Both the position numbers and the translations under genes were made by a program. Source: Clostridiales bacterium 1_7_47FAA (GTDB lineage: Bacteria; Bacillota; Clostridia; Lachnospirales; Lachnospiraceae). From it: DNA of 64,000 nt. The stretch is taken from positions 456,815 through 520,814 of the forward strand of contig DS990261.1 in assembly GCA_000155435.1 (NCBI GenBank), read 5' to 3'. Under the pieces are notes generated by a model. That model made no database searches. It had not been told where the DNA came from and saw nothing but the letters and a program-made list of their open reading frames with translations. Shown one piece after another: positions 15,944-24,595 of this stretch (positions are counted from its first letter, which is position 1; each line of letters starts with the position of its first letter).

Positions 15944-16417
15944 ATGCTGGAAGTTGGAGTAAAGGCGCCGGATTTTACACTTAGGGATAAGGAGGGGAAG
16001 GAAGTTACCCTGTCTTCTTTTAATGGTAAGAAGGTGGTGCTGTATTTTTATCCGAAGGATAATACGCCGGGGTGCACCAGGCAGGCCTGTGCGTTTGCGG
16101 GGGCTTATAGTGGTTTTAAGGAGAGGAATGTGGAGGTTATCGGGGTGAGCAAGGACAGTGAGAAATCACATGCAGGCTTTGCAGCCAAGCATGACCTGCC
16201 CTTCATCCTCCTGTCGGATCCGGAACTGACAGCCATCCAGGCATATGATGTGTGGAAGGAAAAGAAACTTTATGGAAAGGTATCCATGGGTGTGGTAAGA
16301 AGCACATATGTGATTGATGAAGACGGCGTGATTGAAAAAGTGTTTGAAAAGGCAAAGCCAGATACCAATGCCCAGGAGATACTGGATTATCTGGACAGGA
16401 CGGACAGGGAAGATTAG
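15944..16417 (+). CDS. bcp: Peroxiredoxin, BCP/PrxQ type thiol peroxidase
   Basis: Cytosolic thioredoxin-dependent peroxidase that reduces hydrogen peroxide and organic hydroperoxides. The protein has 157 residues and a thioredoxin fold. The peroxidatic Cys is C44 in TPGCT and the resolving Cys is C49 (TPGCTRQACAF), the five-residue spacing of the atypical 2-Cys PrxQ class. KAPDFTLRD opens the fold. The ATG has AGGAGGAAAG upstream. Monocistronic, with a clear promoter and terminator. Confidence 0.95.
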   Translation: MLEVGVKAPDFTLRDKEGKEVTLSSFNGKKVVLYFYPKDNTPGCTRQACAFAGAYSGFKERNVEVIGVSKDSEKSHAGFAAKHDLPFILLSDPELTAIQAYDVWKEKKLYGKVSMGVVRSTYVIDEDGVIEKVFEKAKPDTNAQEILDYLDRTDRED

Positions 16418-16423
16418 GTAGTA

Positions 16424-16459
16424 TTAGGGGGTGTTTTAACATTCATTCCAGCCATCTGT
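16424..16459 (+). repeat. Truncated copy of the CTAGGG palindromic element
   Basis: About 35 bp match the left end of the element at 10294 (TAGGG, then GTGTTT, then CATTCATTCC and GCCATCTG), with a few changes. The match stops where a transcription terminator begins; the rest of the element is absent. Confidence 0.65.
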
Positions 16460-16462
16460 CTT

Positions 16463-16505
16463 AAGCAGCCTTTCGGGAACATTTCCCGCAGGGGCTGCTG
16501 TTTTT
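16463..16505 (+). terminator. Intrinsic terminator of bcp
   Basis: Stem AGCAGCC-TTTC-GGGAA / TTCCCGCAGGGGCTGCT with a CAT loop, then TGTTTTTAT. Confidence 0.8.
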
Positions 16506-16631
16506 ATACCCTGAAAATCCATACTATGTGCCTATGTGCACAAATATCCGGTTGATTTCCAATGATTAGGAATTTAGAATGGTATAGCAATGCACGGCAA
16601 GTGTATAAATAATTTATATGGGGATAGTAAG

Positions 16632-16814
16632 ATGTGGGAATCATATGTCATATATCAGTCAATAAAGGCAGCTGAGGATATGTTTGCAGCCATGAAGCTG
16701 TTTCCGGACAGCGCTGATGAAAATTGGGAGAAATTTATTAGTAATGAGAAGGCAAAGGTTAACCTGGATGTGGCCTTGATCATGATGGCAATAGAAAAGG
16801 GGCCGTATCAGTAA
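16632..16814 (+). CDS. Small hypothetical protein, 60 residues
   Basis: Open frame starting MWESYVIYQSIK and ending EKGPYQ, rich in Met, Glu and Lys, probably all helical and soluble. The ATG at 16632 was taken because the sequence is protein-like from there; an in-frame ATG at 16590 is possible. The ribosome site is weak (GGGGATAGTAAG). I recognise no family. It stands in a gene-poor stretch and could be a decayed or orphan gene. Confidence 0.4.
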   Translation: MWESYVIYQSIKAAEDMFAAMKLFPDSADENWEKFISNEKAKVNLDVALIMMAIEKGPYQ

Positions 16815-17264
16815 AGGAATGGCCATGAAGGGACGCTTTGGACGGTCCGTACTATCATTGGTGACGTTTTCCTGCCTGCCCATAAGTATTCAATAAAAGC
16901 TGTAAATGAATGTGACTATGAAACTGCATTCCCCAACAGTTTAAGGAAGGGTTTCAAGGATTGCTACAGGCGCACCTATCCACATATAATTCACAAATCA
17001 TCCACAGACTTATCCACAATATCCACCGGGAATACAAGATATTTTGGCTGGAAATTGTGTTTATCTATATCTAGTGGTATCATGATTGTGGATAAATGGA
17101 AGTGGGAGGCGGCCTTTTTTCTTTTGTCATAGGGGAGCATGAAGGCTTTCAGCAGGCAGGAGAGCCATATGAACGGTCCCCGCTTTTAAAAGGAAGATAC
17201 GGGGGCTGGAATCCAGTGGCTGGTTTGGATGGGGCTGATTGCGATTGCTGTATGTCCGGCTGAT
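16815..17264. other. Gene-poor stretch holding DnaA-box-like repeat
   Basis: No credible gene on either strand in these 450 bases. The notable content is the repeat at 16977-17095, described separately. A GGCGGCC followed by a T-rich run near 17109-17125 could be remnant terminator sequence. Beyond that I see nothing. Confidence 0.5.
16977..17095 (+). repeat. DnaA-box-like repeat, copy A
   Basis: Contains TATCCACAT (16977-16985), ATCCACA (from about 17000), TTATCCACA (17010-17018), TATCCACC, and an inverted TGTGGATAA (17087-17095). TTATCCACA equals the bacterial DnaA-box consensus. The 86-bp segment from 17010 to 17095 is about 80 percent identical by eye, and equal in length, to a segment at 30060-30145. 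The two ends are inverted, and the core (ACAAGATAT, TTATCTATATCT) is the best conserved part. Function unknown. Confidence 0.7.
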
Positions 17265-17678
17265 TCATAAAACCATGAACAGGGTACCTGCCGTAATCAA
17301 TATCATGCCGATGACCGATTTGACGGTGATGCTTTCGTGTAAGAAAACAAAAGCCAATATGATTGTCACGACAACGCTTAATTTGTCAACCGGGACTACT
17401 TTTGATGCCTCCCCAATCTGTAATGCCCTGTAATAACAGAGCCAGGATATGCCGGTGGCCATCCCTGACAGGATAAGGAAAAGCCAGCTTTTTTTCGTTA
17501 TGCTGACAATCCCGCCCTGGGAGTTTGTAAGGAATACCATTCCCCAGGCCATGATTACCACGACCATGGTCCTCAGGGCGGTTGCAAGATTGGAATTCAC
17601 TCCCTCGATTCCTATCTTTGCCAGAATCGAAGTCAATGCTGCGAACAGGGATGAAGCTAATGCGAAAAGAAGCCACAT
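17265..17678 (-). CDS. Half-size EamA/DMT transporter
   Basis: Membrane protein of 137 residues with one EamA unit of about five helices (MWLLFALASSLFAALTSILA at the start, RALQIGEASKVVPVDKLSVV in the conserved last third). Single-unit DMT proteins work as dimers, as in small multidrug-resistance-type exporters. The start at 17678 has a GAGGAATC site. There is no operon partner. The substrate is unknown. Confidence 0.85.
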   Translation of the reverse strand: MWLLFALASSLFAALTSILAKIGIEGVNSNLATALRTMVVVIMAWGMVFLTNSQGGIVSITKKSWLFLILSGMATGISWLCYYRALQIGEASKVVPVDKLSVVVTIILAFVFLHESITVKSVIGMILITAGTLFMVL

Positions 17679-17909
17679 GTTTGATTCCTCCGTGGGTGGT
17701 ATAAGGGTGGTTTGTTGGTTTGCTTTAATAATAGCACCATTTATGGGAGATAATCCATCACGATTTTATTTTTTTCTGGTTTTTATGTGCTATGAAGGAA
17801 ACCTATATAATGGCGTTACAGCTATAATGGCATTACGACAAAAAGGGGACATCCTGTTGCAGGTGTCCCCTTAAAATAAACATTAATGGAGGTATCCCCT
17901 CTATTATTA

Positions 17910-18119
17910 TCATGGAAGTAAATCAGGATATTTTTCCAAGTCTTCAGATGTCGGAATCCCATCAAGCAAATAAGAATAGGATACACCAAAAAAGTTAGAC
18001 AATGTTTTTAATTCAAAGTCATTCACAAAACGGCTGCTGGTTTCAATCCGGGTAATTATGTTCTTATCAAAGTTTAAGTCGGCTAATTGGAGTTTATCAG
18101 CTAAATCACGCTGTGAAAG
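17910..18119 (-). pseudogene. XRE-type HTH regulator remnant, 5'-truncated
   Basis: The minus strand reads LSQRDLADKLQLADLNFDKN, then IITRIETSSRF, FELKTLSNFFGVSYSYLLDG, and stops after EKYPDLLP at 17910-17912. This is the second half of a Cro/CI helix-turn-helix domain with its usual C-terminal tail. Upstream of about 18119 the sequence no longer encodes the first helix, and no start codon is in place. A decayed phage- or element-derived repressor is the likely source. The match to the fold is by pattern recognition. Confidence 0.7.
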
Positions 18120-18273
18120 GCCACAATGGTTCCGTGTGGAAGATGAATTCGAGGAAGGTAAGGTATGTGAACAGGCATATGCAGAGATAATGAATGTCTA
18201 TCAACGCCTATGCCAAAGATTGGGCGTGAAGGGGGAAGAGGATGAGGATATAGAAAGGTTATTGGTGCAATAA
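18120..18273 (+). pseudogene. Fragment of a small conserved hypothetical protein
   Basis: Plus-strand frame giving FRVEDEFEEGKVCEQAYAEI and ending in GEEDEDIERLLVQ, an acidic helical C-terminus such as is seen in small proteins of clostridial mobile elements. The upstream part of the open frame (from 18058) runs through the opposite-strand HTH remnant and is not protein-like, so the gene is taken as 5'-truncated at a junction near 18120. Confidence 0.5.
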
Positions 18274-18302
18274 TACTTTGGATTAATGCAGACACCAAGT
18301 AA

Positions 18303-18542
18303 AACTTTCTTGGCAATGTGTTTATTGACCCGGTAGCAGAGAACAAAGGTATTGGAAAATTAGTATGGGATTTTGTTGAACATGAGTTTTCGGATACAGA
18401 GGTATGGAAAACAGAAACCCCTATTTTTTCTCGTAGAAATCATAATTTTTACATCAATAAATGCGGATTCTATGTTGTAAGAATTGAAACCCCCAAAGAC
18501 ATTGAAGAAGGAAGTTTTATTCTTGAAAAAAAGATGCAATAA
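18303..18542 (+). pseudogene. GNAT acetyltransferase remnant, C-terminal part
   Basis: The frame reads NFLGNVFIDP, AENKGIGKLVWDFVEHEF, RRNHNFYINKCGFYVV and ends FILEKKMQ. The V/I-x-P followed by x-x-x-x-K-G-I-G is the acetyl-CoA binding motif of GNAT enzymes, and NKCGF is their last strand. The N-terminal half is missing, with a TAA codon in frame just upstream. Probably not functional. Confidence 0.65.
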
Positions 18543-18821
18543 CACAAGCGAATGAACAGTTTGTTCTATAATGAGATCCATTGCGAACTGTGTACGAATT
18601 ATTCTTGCTTCGCCTTTGGCGGATAAAGCGTAGGCCATTGGCATAACATTCCTAAGTTTACCCTAAGACAGAGTAAACTCATTTTTTGATACTATTCAAT
18701 AGAAGATTCTTGAATAATTATTGTTTTGACCAAAAGACGTATCTGAGAGGGAACGGGAATTAGAAAAAGCTGCAAACAAAAGAATGGCAATATAAAAGTG
18801 TTATCAAAGATTTTCCAAAGC
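18543..18821. other. Decayed region without an intact gene
   Basis: AT-rich sequence between the GNAT remnant and the tRNA operon. It holds a hairpin AGTTTAC / GTAAACT (18655-18679) followed by CATTTTTT, likely an old plus-strand terminator, and a short frame reading ERERELEKAANKRMAI before a stop near 18796, which could be the tail of a lost gene. Nothing else is recognisable. Confidence 0.4.
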
Positions 18822-18860
18822 AAAAACCCTGAAACACTTGATTCCTCAAGCGTTCAGGGC
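18822..18860 (-). terminator. Terminator of the tRNA-Val/tRNA-Met operon
   Basis: On the minus strand the hairpin CCCTGAACGCTTGA / TCAAGTGTTTCAGGG is followed by TTTTTG. Confidence 0.85.
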
Positions 18861-18870
18861 TGTTAAGAAG

Positions 18871-18944
18871 TAGCGGAAGGGAGATTCGAACTCTCGACAC
18901 CACGGGTATGAACCGTGTGCTCTAGCCATCTGAGCTATTCCGCC
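18871..18944 (-). tRNA. tRNA-Met (CAT)
   Basis: 74-nt cloverleaf: acceptor GGCGGAA / TTCCGCT, D-arm AGCTCAGATGGCTAGAGC, anticodon arm CACGG-TTCATAC-CCGTG with CAT anticodon, T-arm GAGAG-TTCGAAT-CTCCC-type. CCA is not encoded. The sequence looks like an elongator Met tRNA; a CAT-read Ile tRNA cannot be excluded without identity analysis. Confidence 0.92.
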
Positions 18945-18965
18945 ATATTAAATTTTGGTAGGTAG

Positions 18966-19038
18966 TGGGGCCTACAGGGCTCGAACCTGTGACCCTCTGC
19001 TTGTAAGGCAGATGCTCTCCCAGCTGAGCTAAGACCCC
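18966..19038 (-). tRNA. tRNA-Val (TAC)
   Basis: 73-nt cloverleaf: acceptor GGGGTCT / AGGCCCC, anticodon arm TCTGC-CTTACAA-GCAGA with TAC anticodon, T-loop TTCGAGC. CCA is not encoded. First gene of the two-tRNA operon. Confidence 0.95.
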
Positions 19039-19080
19039 ACATTCCAGGCTTCGCAGCAGCTCAATCGCGACTGCCTGTAC

Positions 19081-19109
19081 AGTATATGATAAATTGTGGT
19101 AATTGTCAA
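19081..19109 (-). promoter_or_regulatory. Promoter of the tRNA operon
   Basis: On the minus strand TTGACA (19104-19109), 17-bp spacer, TATACT (19081-19086), about 40 bp before tRNA-Val. Confidence 0.8.
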
Positions 19110-19229
19110 GACTTTTTTAACTATTTTTTTTATAGAAATTTTCTTAGTGTTTTATATGGGATTATGGTATAATAATCGACAGATATTAGAAATTAATCAA
19201 TGCACTGGAAAGGACTTTGCATACCCCTC

Positions 19230-20156
19230 ATGTATAACTTTATCGTAAACCCCAACGCGGGAAGCGGCAGAGGCATGAAGCTTTGGAAGGCCATGGCCCG
19301 CTATATGGACAATCATAATATAGAATATGAAGCTTTCCTGACAGAGGGGATTGGCGATGCCAGGCTCATTGCCAGGAAGCTGACCGATGGTGTCCGCGAG
19401 CCGCGCTACATCATCACGGTCGGCGGCGATGGGACCATGAATGAGGTCCTGGACGGCGTTTCTTTCCATGCGCCTTTAAGCCTTGGATATATACCCGCCG
19501 GCACGGGTAATGACCTGGCCCGGAGTCTCCGCATGCCGAGAAGTGTGCTTAAGTGCCTGAAAAAGCAGCTGACACCCAGGCATTTTACCATGATAGATTA
19601 CGGCGTGCTTTCTTACGGGGAGCATGAATTGTCACACCGGCGTTTCCTTGTAAGCGCGGGAATTGGCTATGATGCATCCGTGTGCCAGGATGTACTGTCA
19701 TGTGGGTGCGGCAGGCGTTTAAGCCGTATGGGATTGGGAAGACTTTCTTATATCATCTTTGGGATACGCCAGTTTTTCCGATGTAAGTCCTCCAAGGGCT
19801 ATATCGTATTGGACGGGGTGAAGAAAGTGGAATTTAATAATATTCTTTTCATCTCATGCCACATACAGCCTTCAGAAGGCGGCGGCTTCCTGTTTGCACC
19901 GGGAGCGGATGGAAGTGATGGGAAGATGAATATATGCGTGGTCAGCCATGCTGCCAAGGCAAGGCTGATTCCGGTCCTGCTTTCAGCCCTCACAAGGCGT
20001 AAGGGAAAGCAGAAGGGAGTGCGCAGCTTTGAGTGCAGGGAGATTGCCATCCATACGGAGGCGGCCCTTCCGGTCCATGCGGATGGTGAGAACTGCGGCC
20101 TCCAGACGGATATCCAGGCGGGATGTATTGCCAGGAAGGTAAGGATGATGGTATAG
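19230..20156 (+). CDS. Diacylglycerol kinase-like lipid kinase (YegS/BmrU/DgkB family)
   Basis: Peripheral membrane kinase of the DAGK catalytic family, which phosphorylates diacylglycerol or a related lipid. The N-terminus reads FIVNPNAGSGRG and the nucleotide loop is TVGGDGTMNEVL (about residue 62), followed by IPAGTGNDLAR. The C-terminal beta domain ends in VHADGE. The ATG at 19230 was chosen because family members begin directly at the MYNFIVNP strand; an in-frame ATG at 19200 would add ten residues, and neither start has a strong ribosome site. A TATAAT at 19168-19173 may be the -10. Lipid recycling is the usual role. Confidence 0.88.
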   Translation: MYNFIVNPNAGSGRGMKLWKAMARYMDNHNIEYEAFLTEGIGDARLIARKLTDGVREPRYIITVGGDGTMNEVLDGVSFHAPLSLGYIPAGTGNDLARSLRMPRSVLKCLKKQLTPRHFTMIDYGVLSYGEHELSHRRFLVSAGIGYDASVCQDVLSCGCGRRLSRMGLGRLSYIIFGIRQFFRCKSSKGYIVLDGVKKVEFNNILFISCHIQPSEGGGFLFAPGADGSDGKMNICVVSHAAKARLIPVLLSALTRRKGKQKGVRSFECREIAIHTEAALPVHADGENCGLQTDIQAGCIARKVRMMV

Positions 20157-20282
20157 TACGTCATGGAAAGATGTCCATGGTAAAGAAACCCATGGAAAGA
20201 AAACCAAGGTAAGAAGCATATGGAAGCATATGATTTAAGAAGATAAGAAAGTATATGGTAAAGCATATAGTAAGGAGAATCT

Positions 20283-20825
20283 ATGAGAATCGGACAAGGA
20301 TACGATGTTCATAAGCTGGCAGAGGACCGCAGCCTGATTCTGGGAGGAGTGGCCATTCCCTATGAAAAGGGGCTTCTTGGCCATTCGGATGCAGATGTGC
20401 TGGTCCACGCAGTGATGGATGCCCTTTTAGGGGCAGCCGCGCTGGGGGACATCGGACAGCATTTCCCGGATACGGACCCTGCATATAAAGGGATTTCCAG
20501 CATAGAACTGTTAAGAAGGGTAGGGGAACTTCTGGATGAGAAGGGGTATGTGATTGAGAATATCGATGCAACCATCATTGCCCAGAAACCCAAGCTTGCA
20601 CCGTACAGGCCGCAGATGGCGGCCAATATAGCGGAGGCCCTCCACCTGGATGCAGGAAGGGTCAGTGTCAAGGCCACTACAGAGGAGGGGCTTGGCTTTA
20701 CAGGAACAGGGGAAGGGATTTCTTCTCAGGCAATTACCTTATTGACGGAACCGGCAGACTACTGCTATGATAATAAAATGATGTCTGAGGGCTGTAAAAG
20801 CTGTCCTGGCTGTGGCCGGGGATGA
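20283..20825 (+). CDS. ispF: 2-C-methyl-D-erythritol 2,4-cyclodiphosphate synthase
   Basis: Trimeric zinc enzyme of the MEP isoprenoid pathway that cyclises CDP-methylerythritol 2-phosphate. [10 protein letters not shown] holds the metal-binding Asp and His, [12 protein letters not shown] the second ligand and active site, and [20 protein letters not shown] and [11 protein letters not shown] the other family motifs. The usual protein ends near residue 157; this one has about 22 extra residues ending in [12 protein letters not shown], a cysteine-rich tail like a zinc or iron-sulfur knuckle. The AAGGAG site sits just before the ATG. It is first in the group ispF-cysS-mrnC-rlmB. Confidence 0.95.
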   Translation: MRIGQGYDVHKLAEDRSLILGGVAIPYEKGLLGHSDADVLVHAVMDALLGAAALGDIGQHFPDTDPAYKGISSIELLRRVGELLDEKGYVIENIDATIIAQKPKLAPYRPQMAANIAEALHLDAGRVSVKATTEEGLGFTGTGEGISSQAITLLTEPADYCYDNKMMSEGCKSCPGCGRG

Positions 20826-20897
20826 GATAAAAGACATATAAAGGTTAAGGAAAATCAGGTAGATAAGAGAGAATTTATCCACGAGGAGAATAAGAGT

Positions 20898-22307
20898 ATG
20901 AAGATATTTAACACACTGAGCAGAAGAAAAGAGGAATTTGTGCCATTGACACCGGGCGAGGTCAAGATGTATGTATGCGGCCCCACGGTGTATAACCTGA
21001 TCCACATCGGCAACGCAAGGCCCATGATTGTATTTGATACAGTACGCAGGTATTTTGAGTATAAGGGCTATGATGTGAAGTATGTATCCAATTTTACGGA
21101 TGTGGATGACAAAATCATAAAGAAAGCCATTGAAGAGGGCGTGGACGCGGACACTGTCTCACAGCGCTATATTGAGGAGTGCAAAAAGGATATGGCGGCC
21201 ATGAATGTCAAGCCAGCCACGGTACATCCCCAGGCAACCCAGGAAATCTGCGGCATGCTGGAGATGATCCAGACCCTGATTGACAAGGGCCATGCGTATG
21301 TGGCAAAGGACGGTACGGTTTATTTCAGGACCGGTTCCTTCAAGGAGTACGGCAAGCTGTCCCATAAGAATCTGGATGAGCTGCAGTCCGGTTTCCGCGA
21401 GATTAAGGTGACCGGCGAGGAGGGGAAGGAAGACCCAAGTGATTTCGTGCTGTGGAAGCCGAAAAAGGAAGGGGAGCCTTTCTGGGAGTCACCCTGGTGC
21501 AACGGACGTCCGGGCTGGCACATTGAGTGTTCCGTCATGTCCAAACGCTATCTGGGCGAGCAGATTGACATCCATGCGGGCGGCGAGGACTTAATCTTCC
21601 CACACCATGAGAATGAAATCGCACAGAGCGAGTGCGCCAATGACAAACCGTTTGCAACCTACTGGATGCACAACGCATTCCTTAACATTGATAATAAGAA
21701 AATGTCCAAATCCCTGGGCAACTTCTTTACGGTCCGTGAAATCAGCGAAAAGTACGATTTACAGGTGCTGCGTTTCTTCATGCTCAGCGCCCATTACCGC
21801 AGTCCCCTTAACTTCAGCGCCGACCTGATGGAGGCATCTAAGAACGGCCTGGAGCGTATCCTGACCTGTGTGGATAAGTTACGGGACCTGGAGGCAAAGG
21901 CAGAGGGCGCGGCACAAACCTGTGCGGAGCAGGGCAGCATGGAAGAGGCAGGGAAGCTGCTGGGCAGGTTCGAGGAAGCCATGGACGATGATTTCAATAC
22001 AGCGGATGCCATCTCGGTTGTCTTCGAGCTGGTGAAGCTGGCCAATACAACGGCTGATTCCGGCAGCACCAAGGCGTATGTGTCCTTCCTTAAGAAGAAC
22101 ATTGAGCAGCTGTGCGATGTATTGGGCATCATAACTGAGAAGAAGGAAGAAGTGCTGGACAGCGACATTGAGGAAATGATTGCGGCCAGACAGCAGGCCA
22201 GAAAAGATAAGGATTTTGCACTGGCAGATGAAATCCGCGGAAAGCTTCTTGATATGGGCATTGTACTGGAAGATACCAGAGAGGGCGTAAAGTGGAAGAG
22301 AGTGTAA
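20898..22307 (+). CDS. cysS: Cysteine--tRNA ligase
   Basis: Class I synthetase, 469 residues. The zinc site is formed by the Cys in [10 protein letters not shown] (near 28), the Cys in [10 protein letters not shown] and the His pair in [13 protein letters not shown]. The HIGH motif is HIGNAR and KMSKS is intact ([10 protein letters not shown]). The C-terminal DALR-type helical domain follows. The start has ACGAGGAGAAT upstream. The next gene overlaps its 3' end by 16 bases, showing translational coupling in the common Firmicute order cysS-mrnC-rlmB. Confidence 0.97.
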   Translation: MKIFNTLSRRKEEFVPLTPGEVKMYVCGPTVYNLIHIGNARPMIVFDTVRRYFEYKGYDVKYVSNFTDVDDKIIKKAIEEGVDADTVSQRYIEECKKDMAAMNVKPATVHPQATQEICGMLEMIQTLIDKGHAYVAKDGTVYFRTGSFKEYGKLSHKNLDELQSGFREIKVTGEEGKEDPSDFVLWKPKKEGEPFWESPWCNGRPGWHIECSVMSKRYLGEQIDIHAGGEDLIFPHHENEIAQSECANDKPFATYWMHNAFLNIDNKKMSKSLGNFFTVREISEKYDLQVLRFFMLSAHYRSPLNFSADLMEASKNGLERILTCVDKLRDLEAKAEGAAQTCAEQGSMEEAGKLLGRFEEAMDDDFNTADAISVVFELVKLANTTADSGSTKAYVSFLKKNIEQLCDVLGIITEKKEEVLDSDIEEMIAARQQARKDKDFALADEIRGKLLDMGIVLEDTREGVKWKRV

Positions 22308-22837
22308 CTTCAGTTGATTTTCTGACATATTATAAACAGTGTATGAATCTTGAACCAGTGGACGCGAATATGTACTCGCCACTGGTTCTGGCCTATATTG
22401 GGGATGCGGTGTATGAACTCATGATCCGTTCCAGGGTCGTCAACCATGGCAGCATGCAGGTGAATAAGATGCACAAGCGCAGCGCCGGACTGGTTAAGGC
22501 AGGAACCCAGGCAGCCCTTATAAGGGCCATTGAAGACCTGCTGACAGAGGAAGAACACGCCGTGTACAAACGGGGGCGCAACGCCAAATCCGTGACAACG
22601 GCCAAGAACGCATCGGTGATTGATTACCGGACGGCCACGGGACTGGAAGCCCTGGCGGGCTGGCTGTTCCTTAAGGAACGGTATGACAGGCTGGTATATC
22701 TGGTAAGCCAGGGCCTCATAAGGCTTGGGGAACTGCCGGGCAGGGAAGATGAAACGGCTGCCATGGATGGGCAGGCAGCGCAGGACAGGACAGCCGCAGG
22801 TACCGGGGCTGGGCAAGAGACAGGAGACATGACATGA
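22292..22837 (+). CDS. mrnC: Mini-ribonuclease III
   Basis: Ribonuclease III catalytic domain without the double-stranded RNA-binding domain; it trims the ends of 23S rRNA precursors. LVLAYIGDAVYELMIR carries the catalytic aspartate (D38) and glutamate (E42), and KRGRNAKS and DYRTATGLEALAGWLF are the other core motifs. The start is GTG, chosen for AGAGAGGG six bases upstream. The last 25 residues form an Ala/Gly/Asp/Thr-rich tail not needed for the fold. The gene overlaps cysS by 16 bases and rlmB by 4. Confidence 0.93.
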   Translation: MEESVTSVDFLTYYKQCMNLEPVDANMYSPLVLAYIGDAVYELMIRSRVVNHGSMQVNKMHKRSAGLVKAGTQAALIRAIEDLLTEEEHAVYKRGRNAKSVTTAKNASVIDYRTATGLEALAGWLFLKERYDRLVYLVSQGLIRLGELPGREDETAAMDGQAAQDRTAAGTGAGQETGDMT

Positions 22838-23577
22838 GATATGAAGAACTGACCATAGAGGGGCGTAATGCGGTTCTGGAAGCATTCCGTTCCGGCAAGA
22901 CCATTGATAAGCTGTTCGTGCTGGACGGCTGTCAGGACGGACCCGTGCGCACCATTGTGAGGGAAGCCAAGAAACATGATACCATTGTGAATTACGTTGC
23001 CAGGGAACGTCTGGACCAGATATCGGAGACAGGGAAGCATCAGGGCGTGATTGCCTATGCGGCGGCCTATGAGTACGCAGAGGTGGAGGACATGCTGAAG
23101 GCTGCAGAGGAGAAAGGGGAACCGCCGTTCCTCATCCTGTTAGACGGCATAGAGGATCCCCATAACCTGGGGGCCATCATAAGGACAGCCAACCTGGCAG
23201 GCGCACACGGGGTCATCATCCCCAAGCGGAGGGCGGCAGGGCTTACAGCCACGGTTGCCAAGACATCCGCAGGCGCCCTTAACTATACCCCGGTTGCAAA
23301 GGTCACCAACCTGACGGCTGCCATGGAAGACCTGAAGAAAAAGGGGATGTGGTTTGTCTGCGCGGACATGGGCGGCGACATCATGTATAAGGTGAACCTG
23401 AAAGGCCCCATTGGGCTTGTGGTTGGCAATGAAGGGGAAGGCGTTGGCAAGTTGGTCAGGGAACACTGCGATATGACGGCCTCCATTCCCATGAAGGGCG
23501 ATATTGATTCCCTGAATGCATCCGTGGCAGCCGGGGTCCTGGCATATGAAATCGTGAGACAGCGCATGATGCCATAA
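22834..23577 (+). CDS. rlmB: 23S rRNA (guanosine-2'-O-)-methyltransferase RlmB
   Basis: SpoU/TrmH-family SPOUT methyltransferase using S-adenosylmethionine to methylate the ribose of G2251 in 23S rRNA. There is an N-terminal substrate-binding domain (IEGRNAVLEAFRSG), then motif 1 as LDGIEDPHNLGAIIRTA, motif 2 as GLVVGNEGEGV and motif 3 as IPMKGDIDSLNASVAAG. The 247-residue length is typical. ATGA overlap with mrnC. The linkage cysS-mrnC-rlmB supports RlmB over other SpoU paralogues. Confidence 0.92.
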   Translation: MRYEELTIEGRNAVLEAFRSGKTIDKLFVLDGCQDGPVRTIVREAKKHDTIVNYVARERLDQISETGKHQGVIAYAAAYEYAEVEDMLKAAEEKGEPPFLILLDGIEDPHNLGAIIRTANLAGAHGVIIPKRRAAGLTATVAKTSAGALNYTPVAKVTNLTAAMEDLKKKGMWFVCADMGGDIMYKVNLKGPIGLVVGNEGEGVGKLVREHCDMTASIPMKGDIDSLNASVAAGVLAYEIVRQRMMP

Positions 23578-23608
23578 TATTCCCCATAGGCAGGCAGGAG
23601 GTGAATTT

Positions 23609-24580
23609 ATGATGAGAATAATACGTAAACCAGTTATAAAGTTAACAGCTGCCGTCGTGGCCGCGGCCATTGTATCGGGAAGTCTCCCAGCTGCTGCGGC
23701 ATGGGCCGGGTCCGGCCGGGATGCGGTGGTGATAGAAGATACCCAGGTGCCTTTATATAATAAGCCTGCCGGCAGTTATGTGCGGACCCCCATTGCTTCC
23801 GGCGTGACCACCTATAAGAATGAGAAGGCTACCCTGGATGCTTCCAATGTATCAGAGGGCTATATCATGGTCAAGTACACAGGAAGCGTGGGAAAGATTA
23901 AGATTCAGATTACAAAAAGCGGCTCTGAGACCTATACATATGATCTGAATAACAGCGGGGTGTACGAAGTATTCCCGCTGTCAGAGGGCAGCGGCTCCTA
24001 TCAGGTGAAGGTATTTGAGAATATCCAGGGCAACCAGTATTCCCAGGCTTTCAGCCAGTCCATTGACGCCGGTATCACCAACCAGTTCGGGCCATTTTTA
24101 TATCCGAACCAGTATGTGAATTTTAACTCTGCCAGCGCTGCCGTGCAGACGGGCGCTGCCGTGGCAGCAGGCGCAGCGGACCAGATTGGCGTGGTGACTG
24201 ATATTTACAATTATGTCATCAGCAATGTTACCTATGACACGGCCAAGGCCACATCCGTGCAGTCAGGCTACCTTCCCAATGTGGACGTGGTGCTGGCGCA
24301 GAAAAAGGGTATCTGTTTTGACTATGCGGCCCTGATGACAGCCATGCTGCGTTCCCAGGACATACCCACCAAGCTGGTGGTTGGTTATACAGGCAACCTG
24401 TATCATGCCTGGATCAATGTTTATCTGGAAGGCCAGGGCTGGGTGGACAATGTGATTTATTTTGACGGCAACAGCTGGAAACTGATGGATCCCACATTTG
24501 CGTCCTCCAGCGGCCAGAGCCAGGAAATCATGCAGTATATCGGCAACGGCGCCAACTATAAGGCCAAATACAGCTATTAA
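23609..24580 (+). CDS. Secreted transglutaminase-like protein
   Basis: Exported protein of 323 residues with a signal peptide (MMRIIRKPVIKLTAAVVAAA, cleavage near the AAAAWA region) and a C-terminal transglutaminase-like cysteine protease domain. The catalytic triad is visible: C236 in KGICFDYA, H266 in LYHAWINV, D294 in LMDPT. The middle region (residues 40-150) looks like a beta-rich binding module. Such proteins act outside the cell as peptidases or crosslinkers. It has a good GGAGGTG site and sits 15 bases ahead of the pilus-like genes, so it may be cotranscribed with them and act on the pilus or wall. That link is inference. Confidence 0.87.
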   Translation: MMRIIRKPVIKLTAAVVAAAIVSGSLPAAAAWAGSGRDAVVIEDTQVPLYNKPAGSYVRTPIASGVTTYKNEKATLDASNVSEGYIMVKYTGSVGKIKIQITKSGSETYTYDLNNSGVYEVFPLSEGSGSYQVKVFENIQGNQYSQAFSQSIDAGITNQFGPFLYPNQYVNFNSASAAVQTGAAVAAGAADQIGVVTDIYNYVISNVTYDTAKATSVQSGYLPNVDVVLAQKKGICFDYAALMTAMLRSQDIPTKLVVGYTGNLYHAWINVYLEGQGWVDNVIYFDGNSWKLMDPTFASSSGQSQEIMQYIGNGANYKAKYSY

Positions 24581-24595
24581 TTGGGAGGCAATGAC

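Noticed and set aside
16977..17095. Cluster of DnaA boxes as a replication origin
   Set aside because: No dnaA, dnaN, recF, rpmH or gidA gene is nearby, there is no AT-rich unwinding region of the usual form, and a second similar copy lies 13 kb away.
18058..18273. Complete 71-codon plus-strand gene
   Set aside because: Its first 20 codons run antisense through an XRE-like HTH coding remnant and are not protein-like. Only the part from about 18120 is retained, as a fragment.
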